A stretch of 64,000 bases of DNA from Lumbricus terrestris (GCA_949752735.1 OX457053.1:7385135-7449134), one strand, 5' to 3'; positions 49,901 through 60,779 are shown, counted from the first letter of the stretch. Notes: generated by a model from the letters alone, not told the origin. Numbers and translations: made by a program.

Positions 49901-51202
49901 CCGCCAGGTCGCTCGTCCTCTGCAAGAAAGTACCAACAAACAAAAGCAGGATTTTACTGAATGAGTCGCAGGTGTGGCAAGTCTGCAATCAATGTTATCA
50001 CCAATTCACCATGATGAAACTATAATCTGAAAATGCTTTCTTAACTCTCTTTGGCAAAACATTTTCAACTCGTCCTATAATAAACCTGTTTAGATTAGTT
50101 ATATAATTATATAACTTGTAAAGCAGATATTTTTGGTTATATAATGGATCGTGCGTGCAGCACTTCTTGAAGTGCTGAAAATGCATCATGCAAAATATTG
50201 CCATATACATCAAATATTATAATATTTTTTTTTATCTTATTATTATTTTTATTCGTCATCATCATCGTCATCATCATCATCATTTAATCATCATGGTGCG
50301 CGGTGGTGTAGCGGTGAAGTTCAGTGCTTTGGAGCCGGTGGGTTCCAGGTTCGAATCCACCTCAAGCCGCCAGGTCTTCACTCGCAACTGCTCGTGCGCT
50401 TCAGCGTGAAACTCCGATGCAGTATCCACGTTGTAGTTGGGAGTGCCTCGGAGTAAATAGCTTGAAGGGGTGCTATAGCAAATAATAAATAAATAAATCG
50501 CCAGTCTTAATTGTCATCGTCATCATCATAGGGCACAGTATCTTGTGGAAGGACCCCCCTCAAACGTGTATATCCTCTTTATGCAAGGCCATCAGCGTTG
50601 TACTAATCAGACTTAATTAATCAATTCAATCCAGCTTGTCCTCACTGATGGCTTTCTTGGTGGAGAAGACACTGTTGTGAAAAGCAACTCTGTAGTGTTG
50701 AACTGGCAGAGAAGCAGTGATGGAGGAAAGCAGTCTATATAATATGTCTCAGTTCCTCAAATATTATATACAGCCAAGGTAGCTGTGAGTACAAAGCAAC
50801 ATCCACTCACATGTTTGCCCAAGTTTCAAAGGCCAACATGTAGCACAACAATTCTGTACATTGACAGTAGGCCTAAGTCTGTTGGCAAACTCAACCCAGG
50901 CACAAAATTTAAAAAAACAATGACCAGAAGATTATTTATTGCCTCAAGGCATTCAACATAGAAACACACTGGCAAGTAAAGCAATGCGGTTCTCAACTTT
51001 GTGTGTTTACGAATGTCTATGAATCGCAAATAAAATAAATAAGTAAGTATAACTTCTGATTAAACTATATAATTGAATTGATATTGGCAAGTGAATTATT
51101 ATGTACAGAAATTGTGTATCTATAGAGGATTAATATTACCTGACGAAATCTATTGAATTCTTCCATCAGCAGATCCAAATCAACGAGCCTCAATTCTTCC
51201 AT
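41223..51202 (-). CDS. CCDC152: Coiled-coil domain-containing protein 152 homologue
   Basis: A 263-residue coiled-coil protein of unknown biochemical role. Exons, 5' to 3': 51202-51140, 49919-49814, 48447-48379, 47294-47230, 44418-44316, 43651-43524, 42285-42193, 41387-41223; all phases close. The start MEELRLVDLDLLMEEF has an in-frame TGA upstream with no other ATG. Heptad-rich sequence runs through most of the protein. I identify it by its length (human 254) and collinear matches recalled from the vertebrate protein: the N-terminal VDLDLLMEEF region, DENKRLK, EKEAETVKLKLEV, then EIFRKKLQHVQ...SLS, and a basic C-terminus (KKPRKF). The last intron starts with GC (see 42187-42192). The other introns are GT-AG. 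Confidence 0.82.
41397..41710. repeat. 27-bp array touching a CCDC152 acceptor
   Basis: About 11 units of GGAGTCTCAAAGCATAAAGC type. On the gene strand the last unit merges into CTGTATTATG, ten bases before the acceptor AG of the final exon (41388-41389). Reading frames through it are repeat products. Confidence 0.9.
41935..42005 (+). mobile_element. LINE-type 3' tail with GAAT repeat
   Basis: GAGAGGCGCTATATAAATAC followed by about 12 GAAT units. Confidence 0.7.
42088..42165 (+). mobile_element. Dispersed 3'-end repeat (CAGTCCCAAGCC family)
   Basis: Shares GTGCCAGTCCCAAGCCTGGA with 47470-47560 and 14010-14095. It lies just beside CCDC152 exon 7. Confidence 0.55.
42187..42192 (-). other. GC-type 5' splice site (GCAAGT)
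   Basis: On the gene strand the exon ends ATATTCAGGAAG and the intron begins GCAAGT, the usual form of GC-AG introns. Using it gives a phase-0 join EIFRK to KLQHVQ, which matches the family. No GT nearby keeps frame and homology. Confidence 0.85.
43225..43455 (-). mobile_element. tRNA-derived SINE
   Basis: Minus-strand copy: tRNA-like head near 43455, box-B-like GGTTGGAGTCC, body GAGCAATTGCAAGTG duplicated, tail at 43240-43260. In a CCDC152 intron. Confidence 0.7.
43690..43845. repeat. 16-bp array CAATCATCCTATAGAA near an acceptor
   Basis: About ten units. On the gene strand each reads TTCTATAGGATGATTG, an acceptor-like TTCTATAG, and the array ends about 40 bases before the true acceptor of CCDC152 exon 6 (43651). 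Confidence 0.88.
43871..44125 (-). mobile_element. tRNA-derived SINE with TATG repeat tail
   Basis: Minus-strand copy: head near 44120 with box-B-like GGTTCCAATCC, body GAGCAATTGCGAGTG, tail GGAGCGCCTCTGAGTAGAGA...GGGGCGCTGTAAC, ending in a TATG/CATA microsatellite at 43871-43921. Confidence 0.75.
44532..46742. mobile_element. 2.2-kb hAT-type element with nested LINE piece
   Basis: Ends CAGGGCCGTAAATC and GATTTACGGCCCTG; flanks ATTCGCTG (44524-44531) and ATTTGCTG (46743-46750) are an 8-bp duplication with one mismatch. Sub-terminal TGGGGAGGGAA motifs occur at both ends. No transposase is recognised. It holds the LINE fragment at 45860-46125 and a LINE-type tail near 45720. In a CCDC152 intron. 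Confidence 0.82.
45860..46125 (-). mobile_element. LINE fragment, RT C-terminal end
   Basis: The minus strand reads ERQSKTWMDNIKIDLAAQN then DLRDAVDKIRNRA, similar to the end of RTE/Jockey-like reverse transcriptases (G+...W.D.I..D......D...A...A+DR..W). Flanking frames carry stops. Confidence 0.7.
47470..47560 (+). mobile_element. Dispersed 3'-end repeat (CAGTCCCAAGCC family)
   Basis: GTGCCAGTCCCAAGCCTGGA, TAAAGGAGG, then GGTCTCTGTTACCACACAGT and TTAAACTGCAA; the closest relative is 14010-14095. Confidence 0.55.
50293..50495 (+). mobile_element. tRNA-derived SINE with AAAT tail
   Basis: Head GGTGCGCGGTGGTGTAGCGG with box B GGTTCGAATCC, body TTCACTCGCAACTGCTCGTG, tail GGGAGTGCCTCGGAGTA...GGGGTGCTATAGC, then AAAT repeats. 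In the CCDC152 intron between exons 1 and 2. Confidence 0.8.
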
Positions 51203-51443
51203 TTTCTCTAGGCAATCCAGATTATTGTCAAGCAGATATCTATTTTCCTTTGCAAATAATTCAGCAACAGGTCATTTTCAGGACAAACAGTATTCTTTTT
51301 TTCAATATCTTAACTCACATTTTGAAGCTTAGCTTCTACATTCTTTTGGTCCAAACTGACTCCACAGGCAAGGCAACACATGGCATTAGTGTAAAAATAA
51401 TAAAAACAATTAATAAATTCTTTACTATATTTACATTTGCAAA

Positions 51444-52418
51444 CAGGGGCTTCTATCCCCCCTAAGCAACCGGGCGCAGTCCATTTTCTTTCCCCCCCCC
51501 CTTTCTGGACCGGCCTTCCTCAATGTATGCAATATAATGCAATCAAGCGCATGCCCTCCTCTAGTGTGAGAATAAAGGTTTGTTTGGAGGGGGACAAACG
51601 AGCATCCAGCAGACGATCGCCGAAGCATGTGTAGCGCCGAGAAGGGACCTGGTATGGGGAGGGAATGTGCCCCTCCCCATTAGAAAATTTTGCGATTTCC
51701 GCATTGCAATTTCAGCATTTTAAGCTGTCCTCTTAGCAAAATTACTCTACTGTTTCCGTGAAGGAATTGCTGCCAAAATTGGGCAGCCATATGTTTTGCG
51801 CCTCTGATCAGTGTGCACTCGAGAGGCGTTACATAAATTTTTAGAGCACAATGCAATAGGCCTACAATAAAATACAATGTAGGTCCTACATTGTAAGCCC
51901 ACGTAATAAAGATGTTGCTTTAGTGTTCAATGACCAAATTTGACTGTCTGAAATTTGAAAGATAACATTGAAGAGAAGCCATTTAGTTGTGCAAAATAGT
52001 ATTTGTATTAACATTATTTTTTCAATTATAATATGATTGTATTATTTAGTAAAATAGTAAAAACATAATTATAATCATGTAATAGGAAATTTTTTATAGT
52101 ATATTATAGCTGTTATAGCAGTTCAAGTAATTCAAAAATGCAGATAGCCTAACTAAAAACTCAAAGTGTATAAAGTGTATACATTTTGCTAAAAACTATT
52201 AGGCCTACCATTTTGTCCAAATTTATATGGAGGGGAAGTATTTTCTGGGGGGATCTTCCTTTACTATCTCCCTTTAGTGATGCCTAGATTGAACGCTGCC
52301 CTCCATGTCCGACCTTCCCCCCCAACCGACGTGAATTTTGGCTGTCTTCTGATTCCCCCCCCCCTATTTTTCACTGGGCGCAAGCTGCGCCCGCCATGTA
52401 TAGGGATAGAAGCCCCTG
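51444..52418. mobile_element. hAT-type element, 975 bp
   Basis: Ends CAGGGGCTTCTATCCC and GGGATAGAAGCCCCTG with perfect 8-bp duplication TTTGCAAA (51436-51443, 52419-52426). C-rich and G-rich sub-terminal arms, no transposase recognised. It lies about 240 bases upstream of the CCDC152 start, where promoter or 5' UTR would be expected. Confidence 0.93.
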
Positions 52419-52426
52419 TTTGCAAA

Positions 52427-54180
52427 CATTGAGCAATTCGCTTAAAGCATTTGCTAAGATTGAGGACGGTAACAGTCTTGTTTAGAGGGTATACCTGTAG
52501 AAATATGATAGTGCAGTTTGTCAAATGATAGTAAACTCGAAATTTCTAAAGCGCCACTCGAAAGCCAAGCACGGGGCACCAACTTATTCACTGATGAATA
52601 AGGTATCCTGCAAAACACAGAATTTTGTGTGTACAGCGATAAAACAGATCTTCAACTTAGATTACACATTTCACAACCGTATCCTAGAGCCAGAAAGCAT
52701 TACACGGAAAGTGGAAAGTATGGGAAAGATAGATGACGGTTAGACCATTCTTTTCCGTTATGGCTGTGCTTTACCAAGAAAAGTCATTCATTCAACTAAA
52801 AAAAACTAATTCCGAGGCATAGATTTAAAAAAATACCCGTACATGTATGCAAACTCAGTCAATCGAGTTTTAAGTGCCGCGCCTTCTATCCGAGGACTGA
52901 AGCAGAAGAAAATTTAATCTGGATAGTTAAAGAACCATTTCGGTCTAAGAATAAGGATTTTATATTTCGGTGGTGTCACCACAGACGATATTAAGCAAAA
53001 ACTTACTAGCGCTCTATACAATTAAATTTTTATGCACTGTGCCATCAGGATAGGTCTAATGTTAAGTATTATTTCGTTGCGTCTGGTCGTTAATTTCGTA
53101 GATAATTGTAGATTATAGTTAATAATAAAGAAGAAAACTCGACAAACCACTGCGTCTTCGGCTACTAATGCAACAAGTATGCAGACAAGCTGGTTCTCTG
53201 CTGTGGTTGATTGATATCATAATAATTATAATTACTGTCCATAGTAGGCTACATTATTTTAACCCTAGGCCTATGATCGCCTATCGTAGCCTACATAATA
53301 TTAAATCTGTAAGCCCGCCTCGACCCTAAATTTTAGGGTCTATAGGTCCGTTTATGCTGTTAAGTCTATGCGTAGGCTGCGTAGGCCTAGCCTACAGCAA
53401 AAGCGTCAGTCATTAAGTTTAGTAAAGCTACGCATGACTTCCATAATCCAGTGTTTGCGCATAATTATAAAGCAACGTTGGATCCAGATATAAAAGTCTC
53501 AGCATAATAGATCGTATATCTGATTTAAAGCATGGTTTGTTGATTGATGCAGCAAATGCATTGACGCCATGGCTTCCTGTTCGGCTTCGACGAATTATCT
53601 CGACCGTCCGTAGCGGCTGAGAGCAGCGGATTTGCTCCGCGACAACGCCAGACAATACCCCGCAGCGAGGCGTATTGTTTTATGTGTGTACTCTATTTTT
53701 ATGTGCTTCAGAGGCCTTTGTTTTGATTCTTTGACCTTTGCCGGAGCCATCATGACGTTCGTCGGTTAGGTTATTCATAGTTTCCATTGGTTGAGGCGGA
53801 GGCGGGCTTTTGTGTCCTTATTCCAATTAGCCATTCTGCATTGTGTTCTTTTCTTCTCATTAGGCCTATGGTGTTCGTTTAGTGCTATGTAATGTAATGT
53901 AATGTATTACACTACATTAAATGTAATGTATTACATTACATTACATTAAATGTAATGTAGCCTAATGTAATGAAAAAACTTAGAATTTTCAAATCAGCGC
54001 TAGACAAAATGGCCGACACATAAAAATGTCTAAAATGGTGATATTAATAGAACTTTAAAACCAAAGAAAAAGCATTTCCGATTAGTCGATTAGAATTTGA
54101 GAATCGATAGAAACGTCGGTCAAAATATCCGGAACTGGAAATCTCCGGTTTCTCCTTTGTCACCTCTTTCTCCTCATTGC

Positions 54181-54183
<3 letters not shown>
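52427..54183. other. Region without recognised gene
   Basis: No homology seen. Tandem TAATG-type repeats at 53885-53970 form inverse-complementary blocks. A CpG-containing patch at 53570-53680 could be promoter-like but has no supporting motif. Confidence 0.5.
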
Positions 54184-54240
<57 letters not shown>

Positions 54241-54243
<3 letters not shown>

Positions 54244-55445
54244 GAGGGTGCGGCAAAACGCCCATGGGAGGTAAGATGCCCATAGGCATTATTTCAGTCA
54301 ACTGAAATGCCGAATCCAAATTTTAGTTAGAACCGTTTCGTTTTATGTATTTCCGGTTGAAAGACATCCTACTTTCGTTTTCCCTGTGACCAGGTCACTC
54401 GTTATCAAGAAAAATCGATTTTTGCGAAAGCTGATGTAAGGGTTCCCATTTTTCATTAATTTGTTAAAATTACTTAGTTTCGCTTTTTCCGAAAGATCCA
54501 TGCTTTGTTGGATTCATACTTATTTAGGTATGCTACATTGAACTTAAACCTACCATTGAAGTAGTCGTTTTAGGCGAGGAGTATGGAATGTAACTACTAC
54601 TGCTTGGGGGTAAGATGCTCACGGGAATGGGCGTCTTACCCCCACGTGACTGGGCGTCTTACCTCACATGACTGGGCATACATACCTACATACTACAGAA
54701 ATACATATATACATACATACATGCATACATACATACATGCATACATACATACATACATACATACCTACATACATGCATGCATGCATGCATGCATACATGC
54801 ATGCGTACATACATACATACATGCGTACATACATACATACATGCATGCATGCATACATACATACATACATGCGTACATGTGTACATACATACATGCATGC
54901 AAACATGCATACATACATACATACATACATGCATGCATGCATGCATACATGCATACATACATACATACATGCATATATACATACATGCATACATACATAC
55001 ATACATTCATGCATACATACATACATACATACATACATACATACATACATACATACATACATACATGCATACATGCATACATGCATACATGCATACATGC
55101 ATACATGCATACATGCATACATGCATACATGCATGCATGCATGCATGCATGCATACATACGTACATGCACGTACGCTAGTCAATTATCTAGTATACATTA
55201 TCATTGGGGTAAAATGCCCAGGGTATGGGCATTTTGCCCCCTAGGTGGGGCAAAACGCCCTTTTTGGACCAACAACTTTCAGACAATTTTGTGCCGAAAT
55301 TTGAATTAATTTAATTTTTTTATTTAGTGATATTGTAGCTTAAAGGCAGATGTTTATGTTGATAAAAAGTAACATTAGATATTAATGTGTTTTGCTCTCT
55401 ACACCCAGTTTTTCCTTAAGGGGGGCGTTTTGCCCCACCCTCCCC
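54241..55445. mobile_element. 1.2-kb inverted-repeat element in a TA microsatellite
   Basis: Left end GGGGAGGGTGCGGCAAAACG (54241-54263) and right end (55423-55445) are a 23-bp inverted repeat with one mismatch. Both sides are TA runs (54184-54240 and 55446-55469). Several inner copies of GGGCGTTTTGCCCC-like or TAAGATGCCC-like motifs occur. The centre (54700-55170) is a long ACAT/GCAT microsatellite. No transposase. Confidence 0.82.
54700..55170. repeat. ACAT/GCAT microsatellite
   Basis: About 470 bases of CATA/CATG tetranucleotides inside the element above. The long open frames of His/Thr/Tyr or Met/Cys/Val are repeat artefacts. Confidence 0.95.
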
Positions 55446-56559
55446 TATATATATATATATATATATATAGTTTATTCAAGAAAAAGAAGTTGGCAGACGG
55501 CAACTTGTTACACGAAGAAAATAATCCTCCTCTTCCTTCATATCTTTTTTCACCTTCCTCCTCTCCTCCCTCTTCTTATTTCTCTTCCTCATTCTTCTCT
55601 CCCCTTCTGAGGGTCTTCCCTTTTCTTCCGCTTCCTCTTCTTCCTCTTCTTCGTCTGTATATAGCCTACATGTGCAAGCAGCTTATGAGAAGCCATCGCA
55701 ATGTACGCCTACAGTCGCCTACTCTTGAAACCCGGGCGAACGGAAGTAGACGACCTTTTTGGAACTCTCCGAAAAAGGACTGGACCGACCGACCACAAAC
55801 AACACCAATCTATAAATAACCGCGGACTGTATACAAACGCCATAATGGCCTGCACTATCGGTTACATGCACACGAGTTGAATGAACATTGACAGAAAATC
55901 AATATTGGCTAAAAAGAGCCGAATTCGTGTAGTGATTAATCTAGACGTCTGTGAGGTGGAGGAAGTTCCACCCCAGGAGTGAATTCCCCCCTCCCCAAAT
56001 GCGAGGTATTGCATAGATGTAATTCGTAGAACTACCATTCCCCAGAAAAACTAAATGTATAGCAATTTCGCCCACCCCCACCCCCCACAAAAATCCGGTC
56101 TTGTGTACGTGAAAGTCTAAAAAGTCACCAGTTAAAAATAAAACTTTAAAAAATTAATGGTTAAACTTTGGCCGATTGACTTAGAGAAAAAGGTCGTCAG
56201 AAAAAATGAACGGTCACATAGGCTAGTGCTGTCGGCGGCTCAGCGGCCGGTTGCTGTCCGCCCAAAAGTCCGCCCAAAATGGACGTTCCCCCCGTTTTTT
56301 CCACCCCACCCGATACCCAAATCCTCCAACCCCAAAGCAGGGAGACTAGATTAAACACTGGACTTCGTGGCTGAAAGAGCCTTCGTGGCTAAATCACACA
56401 ACCTAATCAAGCGTGCCTATGAAAATCACTTGGCCAAGCACGAGGAGCATATAATATCACGCAGGGCCTGTCAGGCTGTCAGCGTGCATATGCGCGTGTG
56501 GCCGTCTGCTTGCCTGTTTGCTTGTCTGCTTGCTTGTATGCTAGCCTACGTCACTGGTT

Positions 56560-56762
56560 GACGGATAGGCTGCGCCGCGCAACTTCCGGGAGACCGGGCG
56601 CATGCGCAGTGGAAAATAGAGTCGGCGGCGGCGACAGCAATGATCGAAAGCGAAGGGCGAGCGCTGAGTTGCGTGCAGCGCTGTTCACAGCTGCTGCAGT
56701 GAAGGCATTTCGCTCGAGCGACGAACAGACAACGCCAGCGCTGAGAAGGAGAAGAGGTACGT
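56560..56762 (+). promoter_or_regulatory. CpG-rich putative promoter and first exon
   Basis: CpG-dense block in AT-rich surroundings with GGGCGCATGCGCAGTGG, a match to the NRF1 palindrome, at about 56596-56612. A good donor (GAGAAGAG then GTACGT at 56757) follows. The short ATG frame beginning MIESEGRALSCV stops before the donor, so the exon may be 5' UTR. A plus-strand gene extending right is inferred; no later exon was recognised. Confidence 0.4.
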
Positions 56763-56954
56763 ATAGATGGATAACGAAGCATGATGTCTAGCGCATAATT
56801 AGTTTACGCGGGTGTGGATGGTGTAGCCTATGTGGTGGGCTTTTGGGGTCTGACTACAGGTGCGTTACGTCTATAGGGGATAGGCATGACCTACGTATAT
56901 AGCTTGCAAACGCACTTTTATATGCATACACAAATTACATAAAAAATACATGTA

Positions 56955-57048
56955 TACACACATACATACATACATACATACATACATACATACATACATA
57001 CATACGTACGTACGTACGTACGTACGTACGTACATACATACATACATA
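56955..57048. repeat. ACAT/ACGT microsatellite
   Basis: Tetranucleotide CATA run with a central ACGT block at 57004-57032, the target of the adjoining MITE. Confidence 0.95.
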
Positions 57049-57222
57049 CAGTACTTAACGTGTGGAAAAAACAAGTGCCTTTCCAAAAGAAGTGCCTGGA
57101 TGCCCTTATCTTACCTTTCCAGGCTCTGCTGGCCAATAAGTGGCAGGACGGCGTTGAGATTTTAAAATAGGTGCGTTGACGCCGTCCATGACCATCCAGT
57201 CACACTTTAAGTTTAAGCCCTG
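57049..57222. mobile_element. hAT-type MITE, 174 bp, GGCGTCC family
   Basis: Inverse-orientation relative of 34918-35095, ends CAGTACTTAACGTGTGG and CACACTTTAAGTTTAAGCCC (then TG). Flanks CATACATA and CATACAAA are an 8-bp duplication with one mismatch. Confidence 0.85.
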
Positions 57223-57248
57223 CATACAAACAGACTACACGCATACAA

Positions 57249-57290
<42 letters not shown>

Positions 57291-57544
57291 TACATGTGAA
57301 TGCATTTGTGCGTATGCATGCACAACTATTAAAATACGAAAATGCATACATAATACATACTTGCAAAGTACACACATGCATACATTCAAGCAAAACAATG
57401 CCATGCAGCATTCTGTACACATACATAGGCTACACATTCATGCATACATACACACACACACGTTCATGCATTTACAAGCATGCATTTATAAATCAAATAA
57501 TTTTTATTGGTCCGTATGTAACAACAGTTCAACTGGCCTAGTTA

Positions 57545-57802
57545 GCTACACTGGTAAGCGAGAGCGGCATTCGTCTGTTGGTCGCAACGGACTGCGGTTC
57601 AAGCCCCGGGCTGGGAGTTGACATTCAGAGATTTAGATATCTCGGGCTAGCACGTGTGGGACGCAGGGGCGCAAGCTCCTGCGGAGCGACCTTGGGCAAG
57701 TTGCTTACCCATCATTGTCTGTTGGGAAGGCAACGGGAAACCACCTCACTCATCTCATCCCCAGGGTCGTAAAGCCAATGAACCTGCCTTCGGGCAGAGA
57801 AC

Positions 57803-57892
<90 letters not shown>

Positions 57893-57893
57893 G
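57545..57893 (+). mobile_element. Second SINE family with CAT-repeat tail
   Basis: tRNA-like head (GGTAAGCGAGAGCGGC; box B GGTTCAAGCCC), then CCTTGGGCAAGTTGCTTACC resembling a CORE-type SINE body, GGCAACGGGAAACCACCTCA, and a tail of about 30 CAT repeats at 57803-57893. Different from the SINE family seen elsewhere here. Confidence 0.65.
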
Positions 57894-57984
57894 TAACAAC
57901 AACAACAAGCACATCAAGTCAGGTAAAAAAGTTACACAAACTATCTCCAGTATCACCAAGTTATATACACATTATATGCATACA

Positions 57985-58262
57985 TTATGTATTCCCGTCT
58001 CCAACCAACCAGGTCGTCGGTCTCTGCGCTCTGCGACTCGTGGAGACTCGATAGTCCCACGCTCCCGTACAGTGATGCGGACACGCCGCGCCTTCTCGTG
58101 TATTGGACCTTCATTCTGGAACAGTCTTCCATTGGCAATTCGTGATTCTGCGTTGCGTGTTTCTCATGAAACATTCTCAAAGTTAATTAAGTCGCACTTG
58201 TTCGGAACTGCCCGGTAGCTGCGTTAAGCGCCTTCGTGAGGTTATTGTAAGGCGCTATATAA
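57985..58262 (+). mobile_element. LINE 3' end with RT C-terminal fragment
   Basis: One frame reads RSLRSATRGDSIVPRSRT then FSCIGPSFWNSLPLAIRDS and ETFSKLIKSHLF, characteristic of the region after the RT domain in CR1/L2/Jockey-like LINEs. It ends AAGGCGCTATATAAATG and then the ATAC array. Confidence 0.85.
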
Positions 58263-58270
58263 ATGTTCAT

Positions 58271-58490
58271 ATACATACATACATACATACATACATACAT
58301 ACATACATACATACATACATACATACATACATACATACATACATACATACATACATACATACATACATACATACATACATACATACATACATACATACAT
58401 ACATACATACATACATACATACATACATACATACATACATACATACATACATACATACATACATACATACATACATACATACATACATAC
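58271..58490. repeat. ATAC microsatellite, about 55 units
   Basis: Almost pure tetranucleotide run that forms the tail of the LINE copy before it. Confidence 0.98.
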
Positions 58491-58619
58491 TAAGGTGCAT
58501 ATAGAAAGACACATTCGCAAATAAATAAGAAAACTTGCATGCTCATGCCTAGGCCTATATGCGTACAAGATTCATACATATGTGCATACATGCATATAAT
58601 GTGTCATACATAATACATA

Positions 58620-58832
58620 CCTTCTCGGTGTCCGGACCCTCGGCCTGGAATGGTCTCCCCTTGACGCTCCGCTCCCTCTCTAGAACTCCTTCTCATTCAT
58701 CCCTCATCTTAAGACTGTTTTATTTGACCGCGCTGGTGTTGGGAGCGCCTCTGAGTAGTCCTCTTGAAGAGGCGCTGTGCAAATTCATATAATGAATGAA
58801 TGAATGAATGAATGAATGAATGAATGAATTAC
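58620..58832 (+). mobile_element. LINE 3' end, 5'-truncated
   Basis: Frame with FSVSGPSAWNGLPLTLRSL, then TGGGAGCGCCTCTGAGTAGT and GAAGAGGCGCTGTGCAAATT and a GAAT tail. This LINE tail matches the SINE tails in the window. Confidence 0.8.
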
Positions 58833-59212
58833 GCTACAGTTTTTACACCGCTGTTGATCTGATCAACTCATCTTTGCTTTTTGTTGAATGGTCGAACCAT
58901 GCAGGGTCGGAGGGAGGGCCTACTAATTATAGTAGACCTACTTCTACTATGCCATTCTTTACTTGCGCAGAAGACTCAATGATGCAAACGCAATAAGGTA
59001 CAAAAAGCTACAGACTTTAAAGTCAGGATGTTGACTTAGTGTCTAAAGGGTGAATAAATTAATGGTTTAAACCTATTATAGCAAAATAACATGATTAGTT
59101 AGCATATAAAGGACAAAATATGACTAGTGCAACATTGATAGGACATTTCTATTGTTCCTGGTCGGCAAGGCGAAATTATGAGTCAGACTAAATGCCTCTT
59201 TCATATCTGCGT

Positions 59213-59251
59213 GTGCGTGTGTGTGTGTGCGCGCGCGCGCGCAAGTGTGTA

Positions 59252-59290
<39 letters not shown>

Positions 59291-59382
59291 GTTTATGTGC
59301 ATATGTGTGTGCCTGTGTGCGTGTGTGTGTGTGTGCGTGTGTGTGCGTGCGCGCGCGTGTGTTTATGTGCGTGTGTGTATGC

Positions 59383-59424
<42 letters not shown>

Positions 59425-59462
59425 GTGTGTGTGTACGTGCGTATGTTTGTGTGCGTGTGTGT
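59213..59462. repeat. GT-rich microsatellite
   Basis: Interrupted TG/CG repeats with a (CG)n core near 59228-59241. Potential Z-DNA. Not coding. Confidence 0.95.
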
Positions 59463-59979
59463 GATGGGCTTCAACGTGTGAGATAGAATGAACGCAAAGA
59501 ATGATCGAACGTTCAGAAATAAAGCGCCTGTCTTTTACAGTGATGAGAACTCAGCTCGCGGGGTTTTAGCGCGAAAGTGCTTCGGAAAGGAAATTGCCTG
59601 TCACACGCTATCTCCGCCGAAATATGATATAAGCTCGTTATAATGACTTATAATATGTACCACTAACAGATCTTTTTTAGAAGAAAGAGACGATTTGCTT
59701 AATATAGCAGCCTACGGTATATAATACTGTCTTCGTGTGAATCTTGTTTTGAGGATGAGCTGAGCGCTTGCGGATATGCGCTATATAAAGCAGCTCTAAT
59801 AGCAGCTCTATTTCTGACAGCGCGTAAAGAGTAGCGTATAGGTGATAATTATATCATCATTGGTTCATTAAAAGCCGTGCGGATGTTTTGACAGCGCATC
59901 ATCATCGAATATAATTATTACGTATCGTTGTGAGTCTTGATCTTTTTTATGAGACTCAATCTTTTTAGTTTCATGACTA

Positions 59980-60134
<155 letters not shown>

Positions 60135-60429
60135 ACTGAAAACAGCTGGCCAACGCAGGCGGCAGGTGCTGGAAGGACACCCAAGGGCGGAAGAGGCCCA
60201 AGTGGACCCAACGGCCTCCTTACCCTACTGGGAGAGGAATGATCACCGCCTGGCAAAGGACCAAGAAACTTTTACATGATGACGAAACCAAATACAAATG
60301 TGGGCAACGACGACAACGGGGCCTCACTGCGGAAGCAAGGAAGACCCGCGTCCGGCAGGAATGGAGGTGGCGGGCCATTCAGGCCGTCAACCAGAGAAAT
60401 CCCTGCGAACGACGCCTATAAGAGAAGAT

Positions 60430-60563
60430 CTAGATTCTAGAGGAAAGGTGCATGGAATTTGAGGAATGCCATGGATATCATCAAGGATAGAGCAGTGTGG
60501 AGACGCCATGTAAAAGCCTCATCGTCGGCGCGGCCGGACGGAGGAGAGCAATGATGATGATGA

Positions 60564-60600
<37 letters not shown>
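60430..60600 (+). mobile_element. LINE fragment with RT C-terminal end
   Basis: Frame reading RNAMDIIKDRAVWRRHVKAS then SARPDGGEQ and a stop, followed by ATG repeats and a TA run. Related in type to the fragment at 45860-46125. Confidence 0.7.
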
Positions 60601-60779
60601 CTAGTCATGAGAATAATATATATATAGTCATGAGAATAAAAGTATATATATATACATGATTGCTCCTGCCCAACATCGGACGTTGCAATGTGGTTGGTCC
60701 TCCATTTGGTTTGACCTTCCTTCGGCAATAAACAAGGGCTAAACTAACTAATGACTCGTTTTTCTCCGGAGTTTTCGCG

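Noticed and set aside
41223..51202. SASS6, CEP83 and CCDC77 as identities for the coiled-coil gene
   Set aside because: Length, N-terminal motif and C-terminal KLQHVQ...KKPRKF region fit CCDC152 collinearly and the others do not.
54583..55309. Long open frames rich in His-Thr-Tyr and Met-Cys-Val
   Set aside because: Products of CATA/CATG tetranucleotide repeats on both strands; no non-repeat domain.
58187..58568. 100-residue frames of repeated MYVC or THTYI
   Set aside because: Pure ATAC microsatellite.
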